Shown: positions 8,455 to 18,430 of the stretch, in pieces
Layout of the letters: each line of letters opens with the position of its first letter
Numbering within the stretch: position 1 is the stretch's first letter
Assembly: GCF_018918005.1 (NCBI RefSeq)
Contig: NZ_JAHLPR010000044.1
Location: 1-62,213 of the forward strand
DNA: 62,213 bases
Origin: Paenibacillus sp. MSJ-34
GTDB lineage: Bacteria; Bacillota; Bacilli; Paenibacillales; Paenibacillaceae
Reading direction: 5' to 3'
Notes under the pieces: generated by a model
What the model saw: only the letters and a program-made list of their open reading frames with translations
Told to the model about the DNA's origin: nothing
The model's database searches: none
Translations under genes and position numbers: made by a program

Positions 8455-9756
8455 TTACGACATCGTCGACGCAGAGGATCTTGTCGTTCTGCGCAGAGCG
8501 CCATTGCCGTTCTGCGGCGTATCGAGCGAGGCCAGAAATTCCTGATTCGTTTTCGTTTGCGCCAATTTTTTCAAGAAATTATCGACGAAATCCGGGGTAT
8601 CATTCATATTTTTGCGAATGGCCCATACTTTATCCAACTCTTCCTTCGTCAGCATCACTTCTTCGCGGCGCGTACCGGAACGGCGCATATCGATCGCCGG
8701 GAAAATGCGGCGCTCCGCCAGCTTCCGGTCCAAATGAAGCTCCATATTGCCGGTTCCTTTGAACTCTTCATAAATAATATCGTCCATGCGCGAGCCCGTC
8801 TCGACGAGCGCCGTTGCCAGAATCGTCAAGCTTCCGCCCTCCTCCACATTCCGCGCCGAACCGAAGAAGCGTTTCGGACGATGGAACGAGGCGGGATCGA
8901 TCCCTCCGCTGAGCGTCCGGCCGGACGGCGGCACGACGAGGTTATAAGCGCGGGCCAATCGTGTAATACTATCCATTAAGATGACGACATCCTTCTTGTG
9001 CTCGACGAGACGAAGCGCCCGCTGCAGCACAAGCTCAGCCACTTTAATATGGTTTTCCGGCAGCTCGTCGAAAGTGGAAGCGATCACTTCGCCTTTGACG
9101 GAACGCTGCATATCGGTCACTTCCTCCGGACGCTCGTCGATCAACAACACGAATAATTCGATTTCAGGGTTGTTGGTGGAAATGCTGTTCGCAATCTCTT
9201 TGAGCAGAAGCGTTTTCCCCGCTTTGGGCGGCGCGACGATCAATCCGCGTTGACCGAGACCTACAGGAGCCAGAAGATCCATAATTCTAGTAGAAAGTTG
9301 CGTTGGGGATGTTTCGAGAACTAGCTTTTGTTGCGGGTATAGAGGGGTTAATGCCGGAAAGTGCAATCGTTCTGCGGCATGATCCGGATTTTCGCCGTTC
9401 ACTGCATTGACTTGCAGCAATCCGAAATACCGCTCATTCTCCTTGGGCGCCCTGCATTTTCCGGAAACCAAATCCCCGGTCCGCAAATCGAATTTGCGAA
9501 TTTGCGATGCCGAAATGTAGATGTCTTCGGCGCTGGGCAAGTAGTTAATCGGCCTTAGGAAACCGTAGCCTTCCGGTAAAATTTCCAATACTCCCTGCAT
9601 AAACATGAGGCCGCTTTTCTCGGCTTGCGCGCGCAAAATGGCGAAAATCAGCTCTTTTTTCTTCAACTGTCCGTAATACGGAATTTGGTGCTGCTTGGCG
9701 AGTTTGTATAACTCGGTTAATTTCATTTCTTCCAGATCGGAAATTTGTAAATCCAT
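8455..9756 (-). CDS. rho: Transcription termination factor Rho
   Basis: A 433-residue hexameric RNA helicase. A Rho-N helical domain (about 5-45) precedes a cold-shock-like RNA-binding domain (about 50-125, with GVLEILPEGYGFLRP). The ATPase domain has Walker A APPKAGKT (175-182), the Q-loop and the R-loop segment RRSGTRREE. It ends factor-dependent transcripts. The gene lies between murA and rpmE, as in B. subtilis. The start at 9756 gives the normal N-terminus. Confidence 0.97.
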   Translation of the reverse strand: MDLQISDLEEMKLTELYKLAKQHQIPYYGQLKKKELIFAILRAQAEKSGLMFMQGVLEILPEGYGFLRPINYLPSAEDIYISASQIRKFDLRTGDLVSGKCRAPKENERYFGLLQVNAVNGENPDHAAERLHFPALTPLYPQQKLVLETSPTQLSTRIMDLLAPVGLGQRGLIVAPPKAGKTLLLKEIANSISTNNPEIELFVLLIDERPEEVTDMQRSVKGEVIASTFDELPENHIKVAELVLQRALRLVEHKKDVVILMDSITRLARAYNLVVPPSGRTLSGGIDPASFHRPKRFFGSARNVEEGGSLTILATALVETGSRMDDIIYEEFKGTGNMELHLDRKLAERRIFPAIDMRRSGTRREEVMLTKEELDKVWAIRKNMNDTPDFVDNFLKKLAQTKTNQEFLASLDTPQNGNGALRRTTRSSASTMS

Positions 9757-9850
9757 TATCGAACCACCTATTCAATTTATAAGTTTGCTAGTATTGCACG
9801 ATGAAATATAATTGTCATGATTCCCTTTTTTCCAGTCTATTATTCGCGGG

Positions 9851-11113
9851 TCATGTTTCAGAATCGGTTTGACGCCATACGTCCGCGCCGAGATTCCGCA
9901 AATTCGTAACCAATTGATCGTATCCGCGATCAATATACTCTACGCCCGCTACTTCCGTGATTCCTTCCGGGACCGTAAGGCCCGCAATGACGAGCGATGC
10001 GCCCGCGCGCAAATCGGCGGCTCTTACTTTCGCGGCAATCAGCGGCGAACCTTCGATAATGGCGGAACGCCCTTCTACGCGAATTTTGGCGCCCATGCGA
10101 ATCAGTTCGGGCACATGCTTAAAGCGGTTGCTGTATACGAAATCGGATAAAATGCTAACGCCCTTCGCCTGAGACAGCAAACTGGTCATCGGAGATTGCA
10201 AATCGGTGGCAAAACCGGGATATACCAACGCCTTGACATCGATACTCTCGTACTCTTGCTGACCGACTACCCGGATGGATTCGTCCATTTCATAGATATG
10301 TACGCCCATTTCCTGCAGCTTGGCCGTTAACGCCTCCATATGTTTCGGGATGACATTGTCGATCAGGACATCCCCGCGCGTCGCCGCCGCCGCGATCATA
10401 TACGTCCCCGCTTGAATGCGGTCCGGAATGATCGAATGCCTGCAGCCTTGCAATCCGTCAACGCCTTCGATGCGGATCGTCTCCGTGCCCGCTCCTTTGA
10501 TTTTGGCACCCATGGCATTTAATAATGTCGCTACATCTATAATTTCAGGCTCTTTCGCCGCATTTTCAATAATTGTCGAACCTTTCGCCTTGGCGGCCGC
10601 TAACATAATGTTAATCGTTGCCCCCACACTGGCGACGTCCAGATAGATTTTGGCTCCGCGCAATTCCTTGGCGGAAATATGAATCGAACCGTGCTCGTTG
10701 GATACTTGCGCGCCAAGCGCCTCAAATCCTTTAATATGCTGGTCGATCGGCCGAGGTTCGAAATTGCATCCTCCCGGCATGCCGATCGTCGCTTCCCCAA
10801 AGCGCCCTAACAACGCTCCCATTAAATAATAGGATGCGCGCAGCTTCTTCACATGTCCGTTCGGCATCGGAATGGATTTCAATTGGCTCGGATTGATCCG
10901 CATTTGATTCCCATCCCATGTTACGGTTGCACCCAGTAATTCTAGAATCTCTTTAAATGTCGCTACATCGCTCAATTTCGGCAAATTATCCAAGACGACT
11001 TCGGACTCTGCTAAGATAGCCGCCGGAATTAAAGCGACCGCACTATTCTTGGCACCGCTGATTTGAACGGTTCCGCGCAGCGGCTTGCCGCCGCAAATCA
11101 TTAATTTTTCCAT
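9851..11113 (-). CDS. murA: UDP-N-acetylglucosamine 1-carboxyvinyltransferase
   Basis: A 420-residue enolpyruvyl transferase that adds phosphoenolpyruvate to UDP-GlcNAc, the first committed step of peptidoglycan synthesis. The active-site Cys116 lies in [15 protein letters not shown], and the substrate loop near the N-terminus reads [10 protein letters not shown] with Lys22. Its place between fba and rho corresponds to murAB (murZ), the second Firmicute paralogue, so it is probably not the only MurA of the cell. It has no overlap with its neighbours. Confidence 0.95.
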   Translation of the reverse strand: MEKLMICGGKPLRGTVQISGAKNSAVALIPAAILAESEVVLDNLPKLSDVATFKEILELLGATVTWDGNQMRINPSQLKSIPMPNGHVKKLRASYYLMGALLGRFGEATIGMPGGCNFEPRPIDQHIKGFEALGAQVSNEHGSIHISAKELRGAKIYLDVASVGATINIMLAAAKAKGSTIIENAAKEPEIIDVATLLNAMGAKIKGAGTETIRIEGVDGLQGCRHSIIPDRIQAGTYMIAAAATRGDVLIDNVIPKHMEALTAKLQEMGVHIYEMDESIRVVGQQEYESIDVKALVYPGFATDLQSPMTSLLSQAKGVSILSDFVYSNRFKHVPELIRMGAKIRVEGRSAIIEGSPLIAAKVRAADLRAGASLVIAGLTVPEGITEVAGVEYIDRGYDQLVTNLRNLGADVWRQTDSET

Positions 11114-11210
11114 GAATCCAGGTTCCCCCTACACATGCAGCCAGAAAAATAGTTACTCTTGCATTTCAAAAAGTCGATAGACAATAGAAATCGCTTTGCC
11201 GCTTATTTTC

Positions 11211-11250
11211 TGAAGAAAAGGGAAAACACCGGTGAGCGGTGTTTTTCCCG
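11211..11250 (-). terminator. Terminator downstream of fba
   Basis: GGGAAAAACACCGC-tcac-CGGTGTTTTCCC on the minus strand is a long stem followed by TTTTCTTC. It separates fba from murA, so murA needs its own promoter. Confidence 0.75.
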
Positions 11251-11331
11251 TTATATATGCCTTCATCCTGCTTGATGCGTGCGGCAAATGCCGCCTCGAT
11301 TCGTTGCTAAAACTTCTAAGCTCGTAGTTTC

Positions 11332-12186
11332 TTACGCTTGATTATTGCTGCCGAAAAGTCTGATTTTCTCGCGTACCACTTCGACCATCGCATTGCGGGC
11401 AGGCGTCAAATATTTGCGCGGATCGTACACTTTCGCGTCTTTCGCGAGCACTTCGCGAATGGCATTCGTACAAGCCACTTGGTTCTCGGTATTGACGTTG
11501 ATTTTGCCTACGCCGGCTTGAATCGATTTGCGGATCGCATCGTCCGGCACGCCCGAACCGCCGTGCAATACGACCGGTACAGGGATTTTGCTCGCCACTT
11601 CCTCAATAATGTCGAAATGGATGTTCGGCTCGCCGGAATACATGCCATGCGCAGTTCCTACCGCGATCGCCAGCGCGTCAACGCCTGTTTCTTCATAGAA
11701 ACGGATCGCTTCTTCCGGCTTCGCAAGGTTCGCATGCTCAGCGTCAACGCTGATGTCGTCTTCAACCCCGCCGATCGTGCCAAGTTCGCCTTCAACGGAC
11801 ACGCCCATCGCATGAGCCGCGCGAACGACTTCTTTGGTTAAACGGATATTGTCTTCGAAAGAATGGTGGGAACCGTCGAACATAACGGAAGAAAATCCTG
11901 CGCGGATACATTGCATAGCAACTTCAAACGTGCTGCCGTGGTCCAGATGGAGCGCGATCGGAAGACCGGATTTGTCCGCCGCCGCTTTCGCGATCGCTAC
12001 GGTGTACTCGAGGCCCATATATTTAATCGCGCCTTCGCTGACGCCGAAAATAAACGGCGATTTCTCCGCGATAGCCGCCTCGGTAATCGCTTGGGCGAAC
12101 TCAAGATTGTTCATGTTGAATTGGCCTACAGCGAACTTGTTTGCCTTTGCCTTTGGTAGAAACTCATTCATTGATACTAATGGCAT
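11332..12186 (-). CDS. fbaA: Class II fructose-1,6-bisphosphate aldolase
   Basis: A 284-residue zinc aldolase of glycolysis and gluconeogenesis. HLDHG near residue 82 carries the catalytic Asp and a zinc His. FDGSHHSFEDN, GEIGT-like GELGTIGGVED and VLHGGSG are the phosphate and metal segments. It cleaves fructose-1,6-bisphosphate into dihydroxyacetone phosphate and glyceraldehyde-3-phosphate. It lies between spo0F and murA as in B. subtilis, but the transaldolase gene usually found after fbaA is missing here. Confidence 0.96.
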   Translation of the reverse strand: MPLVSMNEFLPKAKANKFAVGQFNMNNLEFAQAITEAAIAEKSPFIFGVSEGAIKYMGLEYTVAIAKAAADKSGLPIALHLDHGSTFEVAMQCIRAGFSSVMFDGSHHSFEDNIRLTKEVVRAAHAMGVSVEGELGTIGGVEDDISVDAEHANLAKPEEAIRFYEETGVDALAIAVGTAHGMYSGEPNIHFDIIEEVASKIPVPVVLHGGSGVPDDAIRKSIQAGVGKINVNTENQVACTNAIREVLAKDAKVYDPRKYLTPARNAMVEVVREKIRLFGSNNQA

Positions 12187-12296
12187 GGTTTCACTCCTCC
12201 TGATAGAATAGTTGTCTATAATCTAATGCCGGCATTACATACGGTGTTATTATACCACAAGATTATCGGAAAAAGTACAAGCCGCACGTCCCCATA

Positions 12297-12330
12297 TGAA
12301 AAAAAGGATCCTAACGATCTAGGACCCTAT
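12297..12330 (-). terminator. spo0F terminator
   Basis: On the minus strand GGGTCCTA-gatcgt-TAGGATCC forms a stem that starts at the spo0F stop codon and is followed by seven T residues. Confidence 0.7.
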
Positions 12331-12714
12331 CGCACAAGTATTCGAAAATCCGTTGCGAAGCTGCATATTGACCGCAATTCGCATTTCGTCGATATCAAAC
12401 GGCTTGGTAAAATGCATCAGCGCCCCGAGGTCGGTCGCTTCTTTGATCATGTCCAGTTCCCCGTACGCGGTCATCATAATAACTTTAATATGGGGATCGA
12501 TTTGCTTCATATGCTTTAATATTTCCAGGCCGTCCATGCCCGGAATTTTCATGTCCAACAGGACCATGTCAGGCGATTCCTTCCGCACGATTTCAAGCGC
12601 CAACTTCCCATTCGCGGCTTGGAACGTTTTGTAGCCTTCGCTTCCGAACACTTCCATCAACAGCACGCGAATTCCGTTCTGATCGTCAACAATGAGTACT
12701 TTTTTCTTTTCCAA
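12319..12714 (-). CDS. spo0F: Sporulation phosphorelay response regulator Spo0F
   Basis: A 131-residue single-domain receiver without an output domain. Acidic pocket Asp10 and Asp11, phospho-acceptor Asp54 in [20 protein letters not shown] and KPFDIDE are close to B. subtilis Spo0F. It takes phosphate from sporulation kinases and passes it to Spo0B and on to Spo0A. The TTG at 12714 is chosen because GGGAGGG lies six bases ahead; another TTG at 12729 overlaps that site. The sigma-H type promoter upstream agrees with its known control. Confidence 0.95.
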   Translation of the reverse strand: MEKKKVLIVDDQNGIRVLLMEVFGSEGYKTFQAANGKLALEIVRKESPDMVLLDMKIPGMDGLEILKHMKQIDPHIKVIMMTAYGELDMIKEATDLGALMHFTKPFDIDEMRIAVNMQLRNGFSNTCAIGS

Positions 12715-12795
12715 TTCAAACCCTCCCAAGAGTTCCCAGGCAAACGGTTCATGGATGTAGAACTGATCTGGACATTTAATTTGCTTATCCAGATA

Positions 12796-12824
12796 ATATT
12801 CGCTGTTGGCAGGAAAATTCCTCC
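12796..12824 (-). promoter_or_regulatory. Candidate sigma-H promoter of spo0F
   Basis: On the minus strand GGAGGAATT (12824-12816) matches the -35 consensus RnAGGAwWW at every position. After 11 bp, AGCGAATAT (12804-12796) matches RnnGAATww fully. B. subtilis spo0F is known to have a sigma-H promoter. Confidence 0.7.
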
Positions 12825-12861
12825 TTTTCTTGGGAAAAAAGCTTGATTCGGTTTCTTGCCG

Positions 12862-14740
<1,879 letters not shown>

Positions 14741-14747
14741 ATGCAAT

Positions 14748-14776
14748 AGTTTACTCTGTAGCAAGTTCCCTGTCAA
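14748..14776 (-). promoter_or_regulatory. pyrG promoter
   Basis: On the minus strand a consensus TTGACA (14776-14771) is 17 bp from TAAACT (14753-14748). The start site GGGC follows at 14740. Confidence 0.7.
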
Positions 14777-14867
14777 GTGAAGGTTCCGGCAAAACCGTTC
14801 TCCGTATCGCAAGCTTCTTCCGAATGGAAGACTTGCGCGGCCGGGATGCGTTACGGCGGCAACGCGA

Positions 14868-15413
14868 TTACTTATCGTCGTCGTCCGTCTCTTCGAAATC
14901 GTCCTCGATCTCTTCTTCCTCCGCGTCGGCTTCGTCCATATCTTCCTCGTCGATCAATACTTCGTCGTCGACATCGGCGTCATCGTCTTCGTCCTCGTAC
15001 AAGTCTTCCCGATCTTCGTCAAGCGAATCGAAGTCGTCTTCGTCCGGTACGTATTCTTCTTCTTCCTCCACGTATTCCTCGTCGTCCAGATCGTCGTCGT
15101 CGTTAATAATACGCGGATGCTTGGCATTGCCGAGGGCGTCTTCAGAGCGTTCCACCGGATACCAGCGCTTCAGTCCCCACAAATTGCTGCCGACGCAAGC
15201 GAATCTTCCGTCAATATTGATTTCCGTATACAGTTGAGCGATCACTTGGTTGATCTCTTCTTCGGACAGACCGCGAAGCTTTGCGACTTCGTTCATCAGG
15301 TCCCGGTAATAAAACGGCTCGCCCGACGCGCGCAAAATTTCAAATGCCAGGTCCACCATCGGAATCTCATGCACTTTTTCTGGGTCAATTTTCAATTGAA
15401 ACGGGGTGTTCAT
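14868..15413 (-). CDS. rpoE: RNA polymerase delta subunit
   Basis: A 181-residue protein with two clear halves. Residues 1-90 form the winged-helix HARE domain (DLMNEVAKLRGLSEEE, INIDGRFACVGSNLWGLKRW), and the rest is almost all Asp and Glu. Delta binds core polymerase, displaces nucleic acid and raises sensitivity to initiating NTP levels. The ATG at 15413 gives the normal N-terminus; an upstream TTG at 15437 would add eight odd residues. Its position before pyrG is conserved in Bacillus. Confidence 0.95.
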   Translation of the reverse strand: MNTPFQLKIDPEKVHEIPMVDLAFEILRASGEPFYYRDLMNEVAKLRGLSEEEINQVIAQLYTEINIDGRFACVGSNLWGLKRWYPVERSEDALGNAKHPRIINDDDDLDDEEYVEEEEEYVPDEDDFDSLDEDREDLYEDEDDDADVDDEVLIDEEDMDEADAEEEEIEDDFEETDDDDK

Positions 15414-15451
15414 TGAAGGACACTTCCTCTCACACAATGTTCACTAGGAAT

Positions 15452-15507
15452 CTGTCCGAAGAAGTCCTTAAATGCGTTCCCGTCATGCGAGCAACTTCAT
15501 CGGACAG
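15452..15507 (-). promoter_or_regulatory. Stem-loop in the rpoE 5' region
   Basis: Arms CTGTCCGATGAAGT and ACTTCTTCGGACAG are complementary over 14 bases with one mismatch and enclose a 28-base loop, ending 39 bases before the rpoE start. It has no T-run, so it is more likely a stability or regulatory element than a terminator. Confidence 0.55.
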
Positions 15508-15610
15508 CCCCCTAATTTCAGTCGGTCATTTATAACATATCCATATCAAACTTAAGTAAAACCTATTTAATCTAAAAATGCAAGTTTGACTTTCGAAAGG
15601 CGGTCCATCA

Positions 15611-15734
15611 TCGAAAAGCCCTTCGAGGGTGAACGCAAAATTCGATGTCGAGTTAACTCTCATAAGTACATCGTGATCAAAAGTCGGCTTTTGAACGACC
15701 TCTAAAATGGAAAAGCGGAGGTTGTACCCTCCGC
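15611..15734. other. Chain of four hairpins upstream of rpoE
   Basis: Four inverted repeats follow one another: TCGAA/TTCGA (15611-15626), CGATGT/ACATCG (15643-15673), TCAAAAG-tcgg-CTTTTGA (15677-15694) and GCGGAGG-ttgtac-CCTCCGC (15715-15734). The last is followed on the minus strand by TTTTCCATTTT. The interval lies between two divergent genes, so it may be part of an rpoE leader. No known riboswitch family is recognised. I see no gene in the rest of 15414-15944. Confidence 0.5.
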
Positions 15735-15944
15735 CCTGACTGTATCCGCCCGAAAGACATCCGTCTTCGAGGCCCTTACTTGCTTGCAAAGAACCGTTTC
15801 CCGGCTCTCTCTTCATACTATGTCCCGACCGCCGGTTTGACACGAGAGACGGCCTATTTCTGCGAAAAAAGGCAAGTTCATCAATCCCCGTCTCAGCGAA
15901 AGACATACAATACTGCAACATGTTAGTCGGGAGGGGACTCCGCT

Positions 15945-17081
15945 TTGGACTATTCGAGCTTTCTGCAACTGCTGCACGAAGAAATCGCCACTGGAAGCGC
16001 TACGGACAAAAAGCAAATTATTCGCTTCATCCGGACGCAGGACTACTACCAATGTGTCGCTCAACTGAAGAAAATGAGACCGTCTCTGGAAAAGCTAAAT
16101 AACGTTCAAGAGTCCAAAATTATACACGCAATTATATGCCCTTACTTCTCAGGCCGAAAGCTCAAAAAATTTAAACATCAAGTCGTGTTTGAAGAAGACT
16201 CGAAGATGAAAGTGCACAAGATCGTGCAAAGCAATGTCCAATGGGATCGGGGGATTCCATGGGGAGTCCGGCAAATCAAGGCGCCGCAATCATGGGCGAC
16301 TTCCACCGGGCATCGCGTTCGAATCGGCGTTATCGATACCGGGGTCGATTACAGACATCCGGATCTTCGCGATTCGGTCATGCGGGGCATCAATTTGCTC
16401 AACCGCACGATGATGCCGTACGACGACAACGGCCATGGCACGCATATCGCCGGCACGATCGCGGCGGCGAACGAATTGAACGGCATTATCGGGGTCGCGC
16501 CGCGAGCTATGATACATCCCGTCAAAGCTTTCGACTATAACGGCTCGGCGTATGTATCGGACATCATTCTCGGCATCGACTGGTGCGTCCGCAACCGGAT
16601 GCATATTATCAATATGAGCTTCGGCATGAAGACGAGCAGCAAGGCCCTCCTTAACGCTGTGGTTAACGCGTTCGAAGCCGGAGTCGTCATCGTCGCTTCG
16701 TCGGGCAACGACGCCCGGCGCAAGTCGATCGATTATCCCGCGCGTTATCCGCATACGATCGCAGTCGGCGCGACGAACCGCCAGCGAAGAGTGGCGCAGT
16801 TCAGCAACCGGGGCAGCTATATCGACATTTACGCGCCCGGAGACCGAATCGTGTCTTCGTGGCTGAATGGCAAATATAACGAAATGAGCGGAACTTCCAT
16901 GGCGACATCCCATGTGAGCGGGGCGATTGCGCTGCTTCTCGCGCTGAAGCCGGGACTCCCGCCGAGCGAGATCAAAGCTGCGCTGCGGCGCACCGCTTCG
17001 ACGATTCGCGGCCGCAAACCCCGGAGCAAAGCGCCGGGCGAAGTCAATGCGCTGCGCTTATTGCGCGAAGCGACCCGGTAA
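15945..17081 (+). CDS. S8 family (subtilisin-like) serine protease without signal peptide
   Basis: A 378-residue protease. The catalytic triad is Asp131 (VIDTGVD), His164 (DNGHGTH) and Ser318 (GTSMATSH), with oxyanion Asn255 (SSGND). Residues 1-100 are a charged region without a signal peptide, so it is probably intracellular or exported by another route; the region may act as a pro-segment. The start is TTG at 15945 behind GGAGGGGA. CATACAATA at 15904-15912 resembles the -10 of mother-cell sigma factors, but no good -35 was found. The substrate is unknown. Confidence 0.9.
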   Translation: MDYSSFLQLLHEEIATGSATDKKQIIRFIRTQDYYQCVAQLKKMRPSLEKLNNVQESKIIHAIICPYFSGRKLKKFKHQVVFEEDSKMKVHKIVQSNVQWDRGIPWGVRQIKAPQSWATSTGHRVRIGVIDTGVDYRHPDLRDSVMRGINLLNRTMMPYDDNGHGTHIAGTIAAANELNGIIGVAPRAMIHPVKAFDYNGSAYVSDIILGIDWCVRNRMHIINMSFGMKTSSKALLNAVVNAFEAGVVIVASSGNDARRKSIDYPARYPHTIAVGATNRQRRVAQFSNRGSYIDIYAPGDRIVSSWLNGKYNEMSGTSMATSHVSGAIALLLALKPGLPPSEIKAALRRTASTIRGRKPRSKAPGEVNALRLLREATR

Positions 17082-17119
17082 GTTCCGCCCTGCCGCAAGC
17101 CAATTCCCCCCTCGCGGCC

Positions 17120-17148
17120 AAGTCGAAGGGGCTTTCGCGGACTTTTTG
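17120..17148 (+). terminator. Possible terminator of the protease gene
   Basis: AAGTC...GACTT with an inner GAA/TTTC pairing encloses a short loop and is followed by TTTTTG, about 40 bp after the stop codon. Confidence 0.45.
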
Positions 17149-17376
17149 TCGAGGACGTACTTAAGTGTCCTACGGCCAGTAAGTATTCTATAGAAATATG
17201 AATGGCGGATAACCGCGAGAATAGCAAGTACCCCGTTAATGTACCAGAGGAAATCCGCTTACTTCCATTGTCGTTGCATACATCTTTTAATAGAAAAGAT
17301 GGCCCGAAAAAAATAGAACGGATTTGTCGTAGAGCGTCGATTAGTTGCGGACAGTTTTGACGTACGCAGCAGAGAA

Positions 17377-17495
17377 TATGATTTTTCGCATTCATTTACA
17401 AGTTCATGGCTCAAAAACGCGATTTGTGTATGAAATTTCGAATAAAATCGACTAATTCGATCCGTGCGCCGGTCATTGTGTATGATTTTTCGCAT
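17377..17495. repeat. Three degenerate direct repeats at 52-bp period
   Basis: The word tatgatttttcgcat occurs at 17377 and 17481 without change, and as tatgaaatttcgaat at 17429. The two steps are each exactly 52 bp. Outside this core the units have diverged. Confidence 0.75.
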
Positions 17496-17843
17496 ACACT
17501 TTGGCCTGTCACACACCTAGCGCAAAAGAATCGGCAGACGATGAAGAACCTTTCGCTCAGGAAACCTGAAATTGTGCATCTTTTAACCCGCTTTGATCGG
17601 TTTGTGCAACAAAGCCTGCGAAAAGAGTCAATTTCATAATTCGCTACCGTTGATGAAACTGGCTTTATTGTGCATATAAAAGAGACGCCTCCCTACATTT
17701 CGAAGGCGATTCGCGAAGCGCTTTGTTTGGCGCTAGCGAAACGGGTAATCCTTATTGGGCTCAAAATGAAGACGTTCCCATCATAACGAAAATACGTATC
17801 GTTATTCATTGGAAACCGGCTGTTCTCCCCCCTTTTTCCCCTC

Positions 17844-17921
17844 ATTAGCGAGTTGTAGTTTCGTTAACCCAGCAATAAGGTGATTTAGCAGGCTATTAGC
17901 GTGTTCAAGTTTCGTTAGCCC
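17844..17921. repeat. Two 27-bp direct repeats 51 bp apart
   Basis: attagcg-a-gttgtagtttcgtta (17844-17870, ending ccc) recurs at 17895-17921 with four differences in 27 bases. The step is 51 bp. Confidence 0.8.
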
Positions 17922-18093
17922 GCCTGACGGGTCGTCAGCCGCTGCGGTATGATGGAAATTGACGCTTGCGCCAATCAATATACCGGAGAATTCTGGCGCA
18001 TGAGGCCCGTTTCGATTTTCGACGCGTCTGTTCGATGTCGTTGTAAATTCTATCGGATCTCACAGCCGTTATTGCCGCTCAATAGGCGGGTTT

Positions 18094-18191
18094 GAAAAAT
18101 GTAACGGATATAAGGGACGTTATTGTACTTATAAAACGCCTTTTTGACTCATTTACGAGCAAATAGCGTCTTCCGGATCCGTTACATTTTC
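18094..18191. repeat. Long inverted repeat with 30-bp arms
   Basis: gaaaaatgtaacggat (from 18094) is repeated in inverse orientation as atccgttacattttc (to 18191). The match continues weakly through acgttatt / aatagcgt, giving arms of about 30 bp around a 37-bp centre. Confidence 0.7.
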
Positions 18192-18364
18192 AATTATGCT
18201 AAAAAATCGAAAATAAGGGCGCTCACTTCCGTTTACATTGCTCGACCGGCGGCGATTCGGGGCTCGCAGCAGGGCGCATAGGCGGCACACGTGACCAGCA
18301 GCTCGCAGCGCCCCGCGCCCACGGCGCATAGCACCCATACCGCGTAGCGCCTCGATGCTTCGAG

Positions 18365-18418
18365 CGAAAATAAAGCTGCCCTATTCGCGAGATGAAATCC
18401 GCAAATAGGGCAGCTTTG
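18365..18418 (-). terminator. argS terminator
   Basis: On the minus strand AAAGCTGCCCTATT pairs with AATAGGGCAGCTTT around a second inner stem (GCG/CGC), followed by ATTTTCG. It lies directly after the argS stop. Confidence 0.85.
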
Positions 18419-18430
18419 TCACGGATCGCG

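Larger units (their letters stand above)
17149..18364. other. 1.2-kb gene-free interval with degenerate repeats
   Basis: No reading frame here resembles a gene. The interval holds three copies of a 52-bp unit (17377-17495), two copies of a 51-bp unit (17844-17921) and a long inverted repeat (18094-18191). The last 120 bp (18240-18360) are very GC-rich. This is the longest gap in the window. Confidence 0.6.

Noticed and set aside
14824-15237. A long Ser-rich frame opposite rpoE
   Set aside because: It is the reverse complement of the Asp/Glu codon run of the delta subunit tail.
15526-15921. A 131-codon minus-strand frame upstream of rpoE
   Set aside because: It runs through the four hairpins, has no ribosome site at its start and no recognisable domain; the structured-RNA reading explains the region better.
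17406-17639. A 77-codon plus-strand frame in the gene-free interval
   Set aside because: It overlaps the 52-bp repeats, lacks a ribosome site and its composition is not protein-like.
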